Shown here: one piece after another, positions 33,446-43,874 of the stretch
Position numbering within the stretch: position 1 is the stretch's first letter
How the letters are laid out: every line of letters begins with the position of its first letter
Assembly (NCBI GenBank): GCA_037176845.1
Contig: JAYKXP010000175.1
Coordinates: 24,466-88,465, forward strand
Source of the DNA: Paramarasmius palmivorus
Lineage: Eukaryota > Basidiomycota > Agaricomycetes > Agaricales > Marasmiaceae
Direction of reading: 5' to 3'
DNA: 64,000 nucleotides
The notes under the pieces: model-generated
Seen by the model: only the letters and a program-made list of their open reading frames with translations
Databases searched by the model: none
Told to the model about the DNA's origin: nothing
Program-made: the position numbers and the translations under genes

Positions 33446-36400
33446 TCAAGAACCGCCATCCCTCAAACAACGAAAAGAATACTCAATCTCGGCCAACGCA
33501 GCGCGATACACGCCGTTCTTCGCCTCCTTCTCTTGGCGCTGCCTGGGAGTCCCAAAGGGAAGCCTCTGTACGGCCTTCTTCCACCATGCCAATGCCACTA
33601 CAAAGCTCACAATCCCATTGGGACCATATACTGCCAAGTCACTCCAATCCTGCCCATTCTCCCTAGTCAACCTGATACCCTGTCCACAATCCTTACGCCA
33701 CGGGCAACACGCCTTATACCAGGCTTCGAAATCCTCTGCATATTTGTCCAAGTTGTCCACCTTTGGCTTGAAGCCTGGGGCGCGTGCGCGTGCGATCCAG
33801 TCGTGCACAACACGCGGGCGATTAGTCGAGCACAATCGGGAACCCACAAAGCCGGCTTTGACGTCGAGCTGAAGCCAGAGTTGGACCACATCGCGGAGAC
33901 CACGATCCATTTGCACCTCGTGGCAGATAGAGAGCGTGTGCTGGACGTATTTGGGAGCATTGGCGGGAGTGCTGACCATATGGGGAACATGCTCGGGTAC
34001 TGGGTCAGCAGACGTGTTATCAGTTTTGCGTCGTTTCGAGGCTGATGTAGAAGCCCTCTCCGCATCGATTGATGCCTCCGCTGCACGCTTGCCCGCCTTC
34101 TTTGACGTCCCTGAATGACGCTCACCGGTGCTAGTAGAAGCCTCAGCTTCAAACACCTCGACCACTTGTTCATCAGTCCCCTTGTCCTGTTTGGCCCTTT
34201 TCCGCTCTCTAGAATCCGTAGTGGTAGCGGTTCGCTTCACAGGTAACACCACCCCGACCAACACTTGACGTTTGCTAGAGGCGACGCCAGCTCTCTTTGC
34301 GGTAGTTGAGGATGAAGGTGTCGAGGCAGCTGTACGCTTCTTGGTCTTGTATGTGCGAGGACTAGGAGCCGAGGCCGGACCAAGCTCTGGTGGTGGTGAT
34401 GAAGCTGGAGGTGGTGAAGCAGGAGGTGCCGAGGACGCCGGAGATGCTGGAGGTGGTGATGAATGCTGAGACGATGCTGGTGGTGGAGAAGAAGCTGCAG
34501 ATGACGGAGATGGCGGGGTGTGGAAAGCATACTGCGGTGCTAATACTGGTGAAGAATGAGTGGATGATGTTGGAGACAGAGTAGCGAGAGTTCTGTCAAT
34601 CAGCCGTTGCGAGCTAACCTGCAGCCTTGATGGTTGTGCCCGGTGATCACTGCGAGCATTCGGTACTTCGACATTCCCTATACCGGCAGGCCGACGTCCA
34701 TTCAGAGTAGGCACGGCGTTGCTACCAGCCAGCAGGGTCGATACCAAGCGTGGAGGTCCACAGGGTGGCCTCATACGTGCATGAGGAGGTCTTGGAGGAG
34801 GAGAGGCAGGGGTCGATAGCGTCGATGAATCGGTGGTCTCCGCTGCTGACTTTGATGGAGTCGTAGCCACTGAGACCTTGGATGTCGAGGCCTGAGGAAC
34901 GTTGTTGCCTTCTCGATCGTCTACGCGCTCGTGAATGACCACATCCGATGAATCATCGAGCAAGTCACTAAGACACGGCATCGACCGTGACTTTAAAGCC
35001 CTGCGTTGGCACTCGGCCACAGCTGGAGAATGTTAGTATTACAGCTACTCCCGAGACAAGTTGACTTACAGAACGATTGCTTCAGGAATTTCGCAAACAA
35101 AGGATTGAAGAGCTGCTTGATTTGGGGACGGAACGCCGCTCCAAACGTCAAAGGTACCGCCCCCACAGTGGTCCCAATGTGAATGCTTGGACAGTTTGAT
35201 TAATAACAAGAAACGAGCGAGACACACTTCACACTTACGCCGTCATATTTAAACGTCCACCATCCGCAGGTTCGGGTCCTCCAGCGACCAGAGTGAAATT
35301 CCAACCGGTAGCCTCTGCCATGCCTTGCAGAATAGGTGTCACGAATGGACTGATGCGTTCGATAGATCTATGGCGAGAGTCAGTAAAGGCACCACAACCA
35401 GATTCAAGAAACATGAGATAAAAGCTTTATTGAGGAAAAAACAGAGCCAGTTACATGATATACCACTACTGGTCAATAAACGACCGGAAAACGAAAGGAG
35501 TTAACTGTTCTAACAAAGGTTCCAAAGCTTGCACATACTTTTGACGAGATTCCGGGTCAGTGGGGAATGGTGCATTCTTCTCCTTCTTGATCTTTTCGAC
35601 ACGTTCTTCTTGTTCCTCCTTTGCCTTCTTGACCCAAGATTGTTTAACGCTATCTGCCAGCTTCTCGTACTCTCGCCTAACGACGTCCTGACGAATAGCA
35701 ACATAGGCATCTTCTCCTGTCAAAGAAATTTAGAAACAAACACTCAAATCGACACGAATGGAAGACGCACCTTTTTTTTCGAACTTCAGAACAGCCTGCT
35801 TCTCAGCTACAGCCGCGCCAACCAACTGATCTACCACTGGAGAATTTTGGACCGCCCACATCATTTGAGGCGACCGCTGAGCACCAAGAAATCCATCCTG
35901 GCTTTCTTTTGCGAACTCTTTTTGAGCTTCTTTAACCCAGGCTATCTGTTCCTCGGCTGGTAGCTTCGTGAAAGCTGAATCCACGACTCCACGACGCAGG
36001 GCATCTTCATCTAGGAATTAGGGGAACAGTTGGTCAGTAACCCCAACATCATCGCAGAAAAACCCATACCTTTCAGATGTTTCAACTTCATTCGCTCGCG
36101 AACCAGCTCTTCTACCAATCCAGCGTTTTCACGAGCCCATAGAACGTAAGGAGGTCGACGTCGCCCAGCACTAACATCCATGCCAGTGAGCTTACTCAGG
36201 AGTCGACGATAGACATCCGACTCCTTCATATTAGCCTCCTGGCTTTTGCGAAAACGATAGGGAAACCAACGATCCATTTGCTGGGCATGGCATGAGGTTG
36301 AGAATGAGTCATGAGAGTCACACATCACAGTGACTTGTGACGTACCGAACATTTAGTTCCTATCAACGATCTCAGCTTCTTGAACTCTTCCAACTCACGC

Positions 36401-36672
36401 TGAAAGTCTTCCTGGCTCTGGGACTCCTTTCGAACAGGCTCCACGAGCAGCTCATCCGACTCTTCAGCTTCAGCCTCGATGGCTGCAAGCATCTCTTCGT
36501 TGGTTGGATCGAAGTTATCGGGTGTGCCAGGCTTGAAGACCTTGAAGAAGTCCCGCTGAACTTGGGAAATATAATCCACACCCCAGCCTTCCCGAGCAGC
36601 AGCAAAGTACCCCGGGAGCCGCATCTCCAACAAGCGGAGCTGAGCCCCATGGAAAACACCAGGATTGGGCAT
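33446..36672 (-). CDS. large KDZ-cassette accessory protein (HMG-like N-terminus, Pro/Ser-rich middle), copy L
   Basis: About seven exons in phase from ATG 36672 (MPNPGVFHGAQLRLLEMRL) to the stop at 33446, giving ~900 residues. The N-terminal third is helical and charged. It contains RRPPYVLWARENAGLV and then EYEKLADSVKQSWVKKAKEE, which resembles the second half of an HMG box (inference). Next is a conserved block ISPFVTPILQGMAEATGW with VAGGPEPADGGRLN, a long Pro/Ser-rich segment with basic patches, and a C-terminal domain (LWLQLD, STNRPRVVHDWI, FEAWYKACCPWR, DWSDLAVYGPNGIVSFVVAL, AWWKKAV). The same order of blocks occurs in the gene at 51860-54825. No internal stop remains once introns are removed. 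Role unknown; genes of this type accompany KDZ/TET-JBP loci. Confidence 0.75.
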
Positions 36673-36754
36673 GACGAGAGGTGACCTAGGAAGGAAAAAG
36701 GGAGAAGTGAGGACGTTTTCACAAGAGAAAACAGGCCAAGTTCGATGTACCTTT

Positions 36755-36812
36755 TTGGCTGAGCAGGGACAGAAGGTTTCGGTTTGGCTGAGCAGGGACA
36801 GAAGGTTTCGGA
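36755..36812. repeat. 29-bp tandem duplication upstream of accessory gene L
   Basis: TTGGCTGAGCAGGGACAGAA and the following nine bases occur twice with a 29-bp period, within 150 bp upstream of the ATG at 36672. Possibly a promoter or leader duplication. Confidence 0.8.
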
Positions 36813-37129
36813 AAAGGTACTTGCCAATTTCCTTCGCCTTTTAACACCCAATCTCAAACTGCTCCTGCCAGACAATCTAAATCCGCCAAATTTGTCCCTA
36901 CTCGGCCGTCTCGACTCAGCAATTACCAATATTCAACTCTAGCGCCTGCATTTCCAGGTTGTACGCTGACTACCGCCAGTCGTCTTCGCACCCGCACCCA
37001 ACGGTAATATCCTTATTCCAGGAGATCGTCACCCTCAAACGCAATGTCTGACATCTCAACAGGCCTCATGTTGAGTGAATGCTCCGCCCCACCGTTGGCA
37101 AAACCCAATGACAAGAACATCTCAACAGC

Positions 37130-37910
37130 AACGCGTTAGGGCAAATCATTGCCTGTCAATGGTTCGTACACCTTTATCGTCGGGTTCTTGGCTGGCCGGA
37201 GGAGATAGTATTCCCATCTCCGAGTTTCATGAAGGTTACACCTGCTATAGGTAAACTGCACGAACCTGGGCACAAGCAGGGAGGCGATCACCAGCAATAC
37301 AACCTCAACTTGATAGAGGGCAGTGGGTACACTGATGGAGAGAGTATGGAGAGGGTATGGGGAGAACACAACAACCTTGGGAACGCAACCAAGACAATGG
37401 GGCCTGGCGCAAGAGAGGATACTATCGACTCGCATGCGAATGGCTGGAACTGGGACAAGTATATCACGATGGGTAAGTCCTGGGCTTGGTATTAAGGATC
37501 TTGGAGATGCTGATGTGAATATCAGGGAAAGCTCTGGCTCGAAGACGTAAAGATGCAATCAAGGATCGCGACCTACAGGTCGTTGCCCATGAGGCGCTAA
37601 CTTCGAACCTACCGCCGGAGCTAACGGATAAGTGGGATAAAATGTGCAGGGACTGGGAAGCAGCTGCCTATCCAAGGAAGAACGTACCAAACCCGTATCA
37701 TATTGAGGAGGAGTGTGAGTACCGGTGGTCAAAGTTCTATCTGAAGGAGCTCACACATTCGTTCATGCAGTTGTTAGTGAAGAACAAGCACTACAAGAAT
37801 TGTCGTTAGAGGAAGAAAAGCGTCTCCAGCAGGGTGGCACCCAATATCACTCTGTCAGCGCGGCCGGTTTCACAGCCTTGTGTTTCTCAGAGATGTATCA
37901 ACAATGGTAG
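37130..37910 (+). pseudogene. KDZ transposase central fragment
   Basis: Plus-strand coding equivalent to the middle of the KDZ gene at 38325-42154. It opens at IACQWFVHLY, just at or after the second catalytic Asp (YDIACQW in the intact copy), and continues TPAIGKLHEPGHK, QYNLNLIEGSGYTDGES, MERVWGEHNNLGNATKT and MGPGARED. Two introns can be placed (GTAAGT near 37472; GTGAGT near 37714), and it ends with FVSEEQALQELSLEEEKRL and SAAGFTALCFSEMYQQ at a donor-like GTAGGAACC. The N-terminal and C-terminal regions are missing, so it cannot be active. It is divergent from accessory gene L and abuts SINE-like module A1. Confidence 0.8.
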
Positions 37911-38172
37911 GAACCAATTTATCCTGATGCATCCACAATGGTAGTTAGACTAAAGGCAATCCTAGGCAACCATTGCCAATTGACTTACCAGTGAACACAA
38001 GGAATACGGCCTCAATCCATGATTACATCAGCACCGGGGGACCAGTGCGCCGGAGAAGTCTCCGGAGGCATCAGCCAGGCCAAAAATTGCCATGTTCTGA
38101 GTGGATTGAACCATAGACCTCAAGTTCACGGGATAAATCAATCTCACAACTGATCGTACCACTGAGCCATGT
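37905..38172 (-). repeat. tRNA-headed SINE-like module A1
   Basis: Minus strand: A-box-like TGGCTCAGTGGTACGATC (from 38170), B-box-like TGGTTCAATCC about 60 bp later, then a body with CCTCCGGAG. The tail CTACCATTGTGGATGCAT followed by AAATTGGT and TACCAT is shared with module A2 at 54955-55250. The head begins about 155 bp after the KDZ stop at 38325, in the sense direction. Confidence 0.7.
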
Positions 38173-38324
38173 TTCTGATGTATTCTATACAGCGTGTCAG
38201 GACCATACTCCCTTCATTCTTTCCATGCTCAATACAAAATTCAAGAATGTCACGTTAGTTGTCACAGCTAATCCTACATGTCACATATCTAGAGACGCCG
38301 AAAAAGCGCTGAACAAGAATTCTC

Positions 38325-41300
38325 TTACTCTTGCTCTTGCTCTCCGTCTCTCCCTTCTTCCTCAGCCAGAATACCTCTAGACTCATCTGCTTCCCCCTCT
38401 AGACCTTCCCCTTCGGCCTCTTCATCTTCATCTTCATCTTCCTTTCCCTTTGCCTCAGCATCCAATGGTTTCTTCCACTCCCTCTCAAAAGAGTCACTGA
38501 GACGCAATTGAAGCGCTTCCTGCATGGCTGCATAAGCTTCCATTCCCTCCACCACCGAGCCTTTGGGAAGCTCTTTTTCCACCGCTTCCCACCTCATTTT
38601 CCAGCTTCTCCATTCATTTCCACGATACCCCAGGAATACCAACGTTCTACGCATTTCCTCTCTTATCAGCGCCACTTCTTCCTCAGCTCTCTTGACACGC
38701 GCCCGGCTTCTGCACCACTCCGAACGTAGCAACTCGTTATCGCCTTCTTCTCCCCCGTCGTGAATGTTGATTCTGCCTCCCGTGGTCCAAATCCAGGATT
38801 GCTCTTTGCGGGTCTCTCCTGTGCCATGAACTCTCCTATGAGCCCATTCAGTACGATCCGGCGCTATAAGTTGTAAGCCAGAATCTTGAGAGAGATGATC
38901 CTCCTCTTCCTCTTCTTCAGTCTCTCTGGTGCCCTGACGCCCACGCCCTTTCTTCACCAAAGCAGGATCCCTATAACTCCTGACATCACTATCCTCCAGT
39001 ACCTGTAGGCTCTTCTCCCAAGCACCTGACCCCACCAACTGCTTGTACGCCTTGCGTGCTGTACGATATCGGGATGCAAAACGCCTGGCCTTCTTGTACA
39101 CACGATTGATGACAGCTCTGGAGCGTCCAGATTCTCGTTGACCTCGGACATTCGTGTTTTTGAACTGCATCATCCTCGCCTTGATCCTAAGCGTATGACG
39201 TAGAGCGTTGAGAGCGTCATAGCAGCGCGCCTCCTGCAGTTTGGCCTCTGTCTGATCCAGCCCATTCGATAAAACTGTCTTGCGCTTCTCTTCCGGAACG
39301 TCTGACGGCAGCCACAGTTTGATTGACTCGGGCTGAACGTCCTCCTCCTCATCCGAGCGGCTGTCCGCGAGGAACTGTACCATGCCGGGCATGTATACGA
39401 CTTGAAGAGCTTGTATATCTCGGATGCGACGACGAAGGGCATTCCTCTGCTCCACAATCTTGGTAGACTGTATAACAGTGGGGTCCTGCTTGTGTTGCTC
39501 CACGGTCTCTGACAGCTTCCTTCTGCAGGGAGGTAATTGGTAAGCAACATTCTTGAAGCGCCATACTGAAACACTCACTGGGCATCCTGCACTTCTAGCA
39601 CCATCATGATATACCCAGACCCTGTCACCTGGTGGTATGATACTCCTCCTGATTTCAGGAACTCTTCGTCTGTCTGGGCCAGTTCTTTGAGAGCCTTGTT
39701 GACACTAATATCTGCGAAACCTGAATCAAAACGCACTTTGTAGCGTTAGACATAGAAGCAGACTTACGAGCTCCCTTAACGCTATAAGGATTCACAATGC
39801 TGCCCTTGGGATACGGAGCCTTTTCCCATTTGATGCACATAGCCTCCCACTCTTTGACCACGTCGCTAGGTAGATTCTCCGTTAGCCCCTGGTGAGCAAG
39901 GCTTTGAGAATTTCGGTCCCTGATAGCCTGTTTGTAAGCGACGCGCAGAGTTTCCCCTATTGAGTCAGATGAGCTTCGCCATCATCATACCGTCGCTGAA
40001 AACTCACCCATTCCGAGATATTTTTCCCAATTCCACCATTGAAAGTTTCCTTCCAGGTTATCTTGACGTGCTCCGGGCCCCATGGTTCTGGTAGAATTGC
40101 CCAGAGGGTTGTGAGGACCCCATACTCGCTCGCAAGATTCCCCGTCAATCTGAGCGGCTCCGGCAATCAAATTGAGGTTGTATTGTTCATGATCCTTCTC
40201 CTTGTGTCCGGGTAGATGCAGTTTTCCGATGGCAGGGGTAATGGTAGCATCTGGCGGCAGCCTGAGATTGGAAGGCCAGCTTTTGGAACGGGAGAGTAGG
40301 TTCTTGATCCACTGACAAGCAATGTCATAGACCAGGAGAAGCGAGAGCAAAAGCAACCACCCTGGCCAGGTGGCCAAAGCAGATGCGACGATGTAGTCCA
40401 TATTGGAATATCTTACTCGTATTCAGCACATTATGACGACGTAGAACTGCACTGAATGACTCACCGTTCACCCTTTTTGAGGTTTCCGACTTTGATGAAC
40501 ATGTCCGTTCGCCCACATACCACGCCCCCGACGCCTGTATATCGCAGCCCCTTGGAGAATTTGGTGTTCTGCTTGGATATAGCCGCAAAAGATACACAAT
40601 TGCTCATCTGGCATGCATTCAGAGAATAGCTCAGGACAAACATGACAAACCTACCTCATCGGAATCCCCTCGGTTGTCGGTCCACTGCTCATATCTCTCT
40701 CGCTTTACAAAGTAGCCTAACCCATCCGTCAATGAAGGATCGTTCTTATGAGAAGAAACCAATTGTTCCTTCAGACGAAAGTTGGCGTCAATGCAGAAGG
40801 CGGCCCTATAGAGAAACCTTTGGGGCGTCAGTCAGTGTACGCAGAAGGGACTCTGAATCAGAACTGACCCTTTAGCCTCATTAGAAGCATCAGCCTCCCA
40901 TCCAAACGGTAGGTTGATGCCTGGATGAGGACAGCTAGGGCACGGGATCGCAAGAGCTCCATCTCGCAGCCCTTCCACTCCTTCCGGTGCATGGCCGCCA
41001 CCTCCTCTCAGTACCATTTTGAGGTGCCTCCATTGTCTGATCATCGCCATCAACGGTAGATATCGAGAGTTTCGCACTTTCTCTCGTAGGCCCTGGTGGT
41101 CAGACAGTCGCTCTAGACCTCGGTAAAAGTCGTAGGTTGAAGCTTTGGTGGTGTATCCCAGAACCTCTAGCATGTCCAGGTACTGGAACGTGGCAATGGT
41201 CAAAATTCGACCATGCTTCACGGTAGCGGGATAAAGTTGACGGCGTAGTAGTTGGATGTGCTGAGGAACCAGCCCATTGATGGCCTTCTTGGCACAACCA

Positions 41301-42154
41301 CAAAATCTGAGATCGACTTCATGGATACCATTGGTGTGGAGAATTCGTGTACGAGAATGACATTGAGCGGGAGAGTCGCAATCTCCGCCGTTGTGGTTTA
41401 GCTGAACAAACAGCCCTAGTTCTCCGAGTTGAACGCGCTCGAAGAATGTACCATTCCATCTCTACCCTTCCTTAATCAGTAATCTGCGTGGTGAGACAGC
41501 ATTAGAAACGCACCTCTACCCAGTGAAACGGGTTACTGTGGTGTCGCTTTACGCAACATGATTTGCAAACAGTATCGCCTCCAAAACAATCCCGACACCG
41601 ATACTCTGCCCGAGCATCCCCCTTCTCCGAAAGGGATTTGATACCCTTAGCCATACAATCCACGCAAACCTCCTGAACGCGGTAATCACCTCGGCCTTTC
41701 TGACGCAGCAGCTCATTCACGAACGTAGCTCGGTGCTTTGCCATCCATTCCTTGGTCGGTCGCTATCAAGTTTCTCAGTATAAAAATCAACCACAAAGTA
41801 CCAAGTACTTACCGGCCGTTTCTTCTTTCCCTTTGCACCGTTCTGTTCCTTTCCCTCTTCCCCCTCTACCGGCACAGGCCCTTGCTCATAGATCTTGTCA
41901 TCAAAAATATGACCATCAACCATAGCATTGTACCAGGAACAGTCAGCGTCTATCCCAAAGGTGATGGAATCCTCAGGTTCCCATTCCTTCTGCGTGGTCC
42001 AAGCGGTTCGACCTTTACCGGGAGAGCGATTCAGGGTGATGGGCTGATTCCGTGAGCCAGTAGTCTCTGTACGCGAGTGCAGGATTTCATGATCATGAGG
42101 GTCGGGAATGCGATGATGAACCGGCCCTTTCTGTCGCTTCGCTTTCCTGTTCAT
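38325..42154 (-). CDS. KDZ-superfamily transposase, apparently intact
   Basis: About nine exons with good GTAAGT/GTGAGT donors, from ATG 42154 (MNRKAKRQKGPVHHR) to the stop at 38325; roughly 1,150 residues. Order: basic N-terminus; CxC2-type cysteine cluster (CVDC, AEYRCRDCFGGDTVCKSCC, HHSNPFHWVE); RWNGTFFERVQLGELGL and HEVDLRFCGC; a helical region; the RNase H-fold catalytic core with CIDANFRLKEQ, LVYDIACQWIKN and AAQIDGESCERVWGP, which would supply the two Asp and the Glu; GNSTRTMGPGARQ; WWNWEKYLGMG; and a long Arg/Glu-rich helical C-terminal domain (KLWLPSDVPEE, NTNVRGQRESGRSR, GTGETRKEQSWIWTTGGRI) with an acidic tail. KDZ enzymes move DNA by cut-and-paste. Only 116 bp separates it from the divergent gene at 42271. 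No stop interrupts the inferred exons. Confidence 0.88.
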
Positions 42155-42270
42155 GGGATTCGCAAAACAGGAGCGTCACTCGTCACGGTGGATCACATCA
42201 CGAGGTCCGTTCCTGGACCGTGCTTCGATTTTCACGACGCGATATCTTTCTTTTCCACCTTTACTGCCCC
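42155..42270. promoter_or_regulatory. short bidirectional promoter region
   Basis: 116 bp lie between the ATG of the minus-strand KDZ gene (42154) and the ATG of the plus-strand gene at 42271. The segment is pyrimidine-rich before the plus-strand start and has no clear TATA box. Divergent co-expression of transposase and small gene is inferred. Confidence 0.4.
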
Positions 42271-42923
42271 ATGACAACCCAATGTCGCAAATGTGAGTCT
42301 TTGAATCAACATTGTTCTCTTCTATACTCAACATTTCGTGAAGCTCAACGAATCCGAAACTTGTCAATCCGAGATTCTATTGTTCAACGGCAGCGCAATG
42401 ACGCGGAAAACGCACTCAGTACTTGGGCAAGACAGAGTGAGAAGGCACAGGATGCACGCGATATCGGTACGATCCACTACTGTCACTCGTAAATCCTGGA
42501 TATGACGCTCACTCGAGCAACTCAGAGTTTACCTATGCAGACGACCTTACCGGATTCCAGCTTCTTCTCTGCGCCGAGGACGAGAGTTTTCTCTTAGATG
42601 CACTCAAGGAACTTGCCATTACTTACCTTATGGAAGCACCATGGGCGCAACTACTCCCTGTCAAGCCATATCTTCACTGTGTCCAAGACTTTTATCATCT
42701 ATATGTTTGCCCCCTTGCCCGATATCTCTTGGGGCTATGGAAGAACTGGAAGGCCTCTCATCTTGACAATCTGGTTCATTTAAGTCGTTCCTCTCCTTTT
42801 CCCGAGCTGGATGACATTTTTGGTACCGCTGCAACACAGTATTGTGCCGTGCACGAACTGCCCTACCGTGGCCAGGAAACTCAGAATAGGTATCTCGTCA
42901 AATATCTGGATTCTCACCGGTGA
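42271..42923 (+). CDS. hypothetical cassette protein, two exons
   Basis: ATG 42271 (MTTQCRKCESLNQHCSLLYS) opens a first exon with four Cys in the first 15 residues and a helical QRQRNDAENALSTW segment. A donor GTACGA near 42469 joins an acceptor CTATGCAG near 42540. The second exon encodes DDLTGFQLLLCAEDESFLL and ends in a stop near 42923, or continues through a possible GTGAGT intron for about 20 more codons. About 190 residues. I do not recognise a family. Divergent from the KDZ transposase and convergent with the gene at 43142-43704; cassette membership is inferred from position and matching CpG-rich composition. Confidence 0.5.
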
Positions 42924-43141
42924 GTCCCCCACCGTTTGCTCAGGCTACTCCAAACTGATGGCATTAGATCCCACCAGACTCCCCGAAGACACAGTCGTTA
43001 GGCACATCTGCCATTCATTCATTCATCTATACTTCTTTCTATATCCTTCGTACTGGCTTTCATACCTTTCACACTTCTATTGAAATATCTTTCCAATACC
43101 TATGTATAATGCACCTGCGATAATTTTACATATAAGTGAAA

Positions 43142-43704
43142 TCAAATCCACTCAGTACATTCCCTGTTACGTTTTCCGCACAAGAATCCATAGGCTGCGA
43201 TAGTCAACAAGCCCCGTTCATGGTCGTCTAGAGCCCTGGTGTCTCCATTTTCTAACTCCGTCTCCGGGACCTTGAAAGGCGGTTTAAAAATGGGGGTGTT
43301 GCCGGGACGTACGACGCGCTCAGTACTGGTACAGGCAGTCTCTCCGGAAACGTTGATAGCGTTGATTGGGTGTTCTTGTGCACAAATTCTTGGCCTTGGA
43401 CCACCTGCTACAAGGATCACCGTCTGCGGCCCATATATCACCACAAAAAACTCACCAGCTGCACTATAATTCACCGTTGATCTCGTTCTATAATGATCCT
43501 TCTGGTCCTCCGACGTACTGGGGAAAATGATAGTTTTCATCAGTGCAAGGTATGCCTGGGGAACCTAATCAAACGGGAGCCAGCACTTCAACGAATGGAC
43601 ACTACCTCCAACCACGTTTCCTTGATTCCTTCGGTGAGCATAGCTTGCACCTCCTCCTCCTCCTCCTCTTCCAGGTTGGAGGTGCTTTCCATTTTTGAGC
43701 TCAT
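43142..43704 (-). CDS. hypothetical small cassette protein, three exons
   Basis: ATG 43704 (MSSKMESTSNLEEEEEEVQA) opens an acidic first exon. A GTAGTG donor near 43621 joins TTTGATTAG near 43583; a second exon reads ALMKTIIFPSTSEDQ; an intron beginning GTGAGTTTTTTG near 43457 leads to the last exon (GPRPRICAQEHPINAINV, CGKRNRECTEWI) with its stop at 43142. About 150 residues, no known domain. It lies 171 bp downstream of the TET/JBP gene on the same strand, which suggests a linked role, but this is inference. The exon model is tentative; the last exon is the best-supported part. Confidence 0.45.
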
Positions 43705-43762
43705 CGTTAGGGATAGAGGCAAGGATGCCAACGCGGGAATAAGATAACCCCAGCCACGAGAT

Positions 43763-43801
43763 CGGTAGTTACCAATTGATGCCCGGCATCTGATACTACC
43801 A
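43763..43801 (+). repeat. hairpin-forming tail fragment of SINE-like family A
   Basis: CGGTAGTTACCAATTGATG, then CCCGGCATC and TGATACTACCA. The outer arms GGTAGT/ACTACC and inner arms GATGCC/GGCATC pair. GGTAGTTACCAATTG is identical to a stretch of the tail of module A2 near 55155, so this is probably a 3'-truncated remnant. It lies between the TET/JBP stop and the next minus-strand gene. Confidence 0.5.
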
Positions 43802-43874
43802 TTTTTTTCCGGTGCGTTCGTTCTTCAAAATCTTGGTGTTTATTTCACAATAAAGGAGAAAAGGGGAATTTACA

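Noticed and set aside
33533..34584. Plus-strand frames of up to 170 codons opposite accessory gene L
   Set aside because: Shadows of a Pro/Ser-rich minus-strand coding exon that has a clear homologue at 51860-54825.
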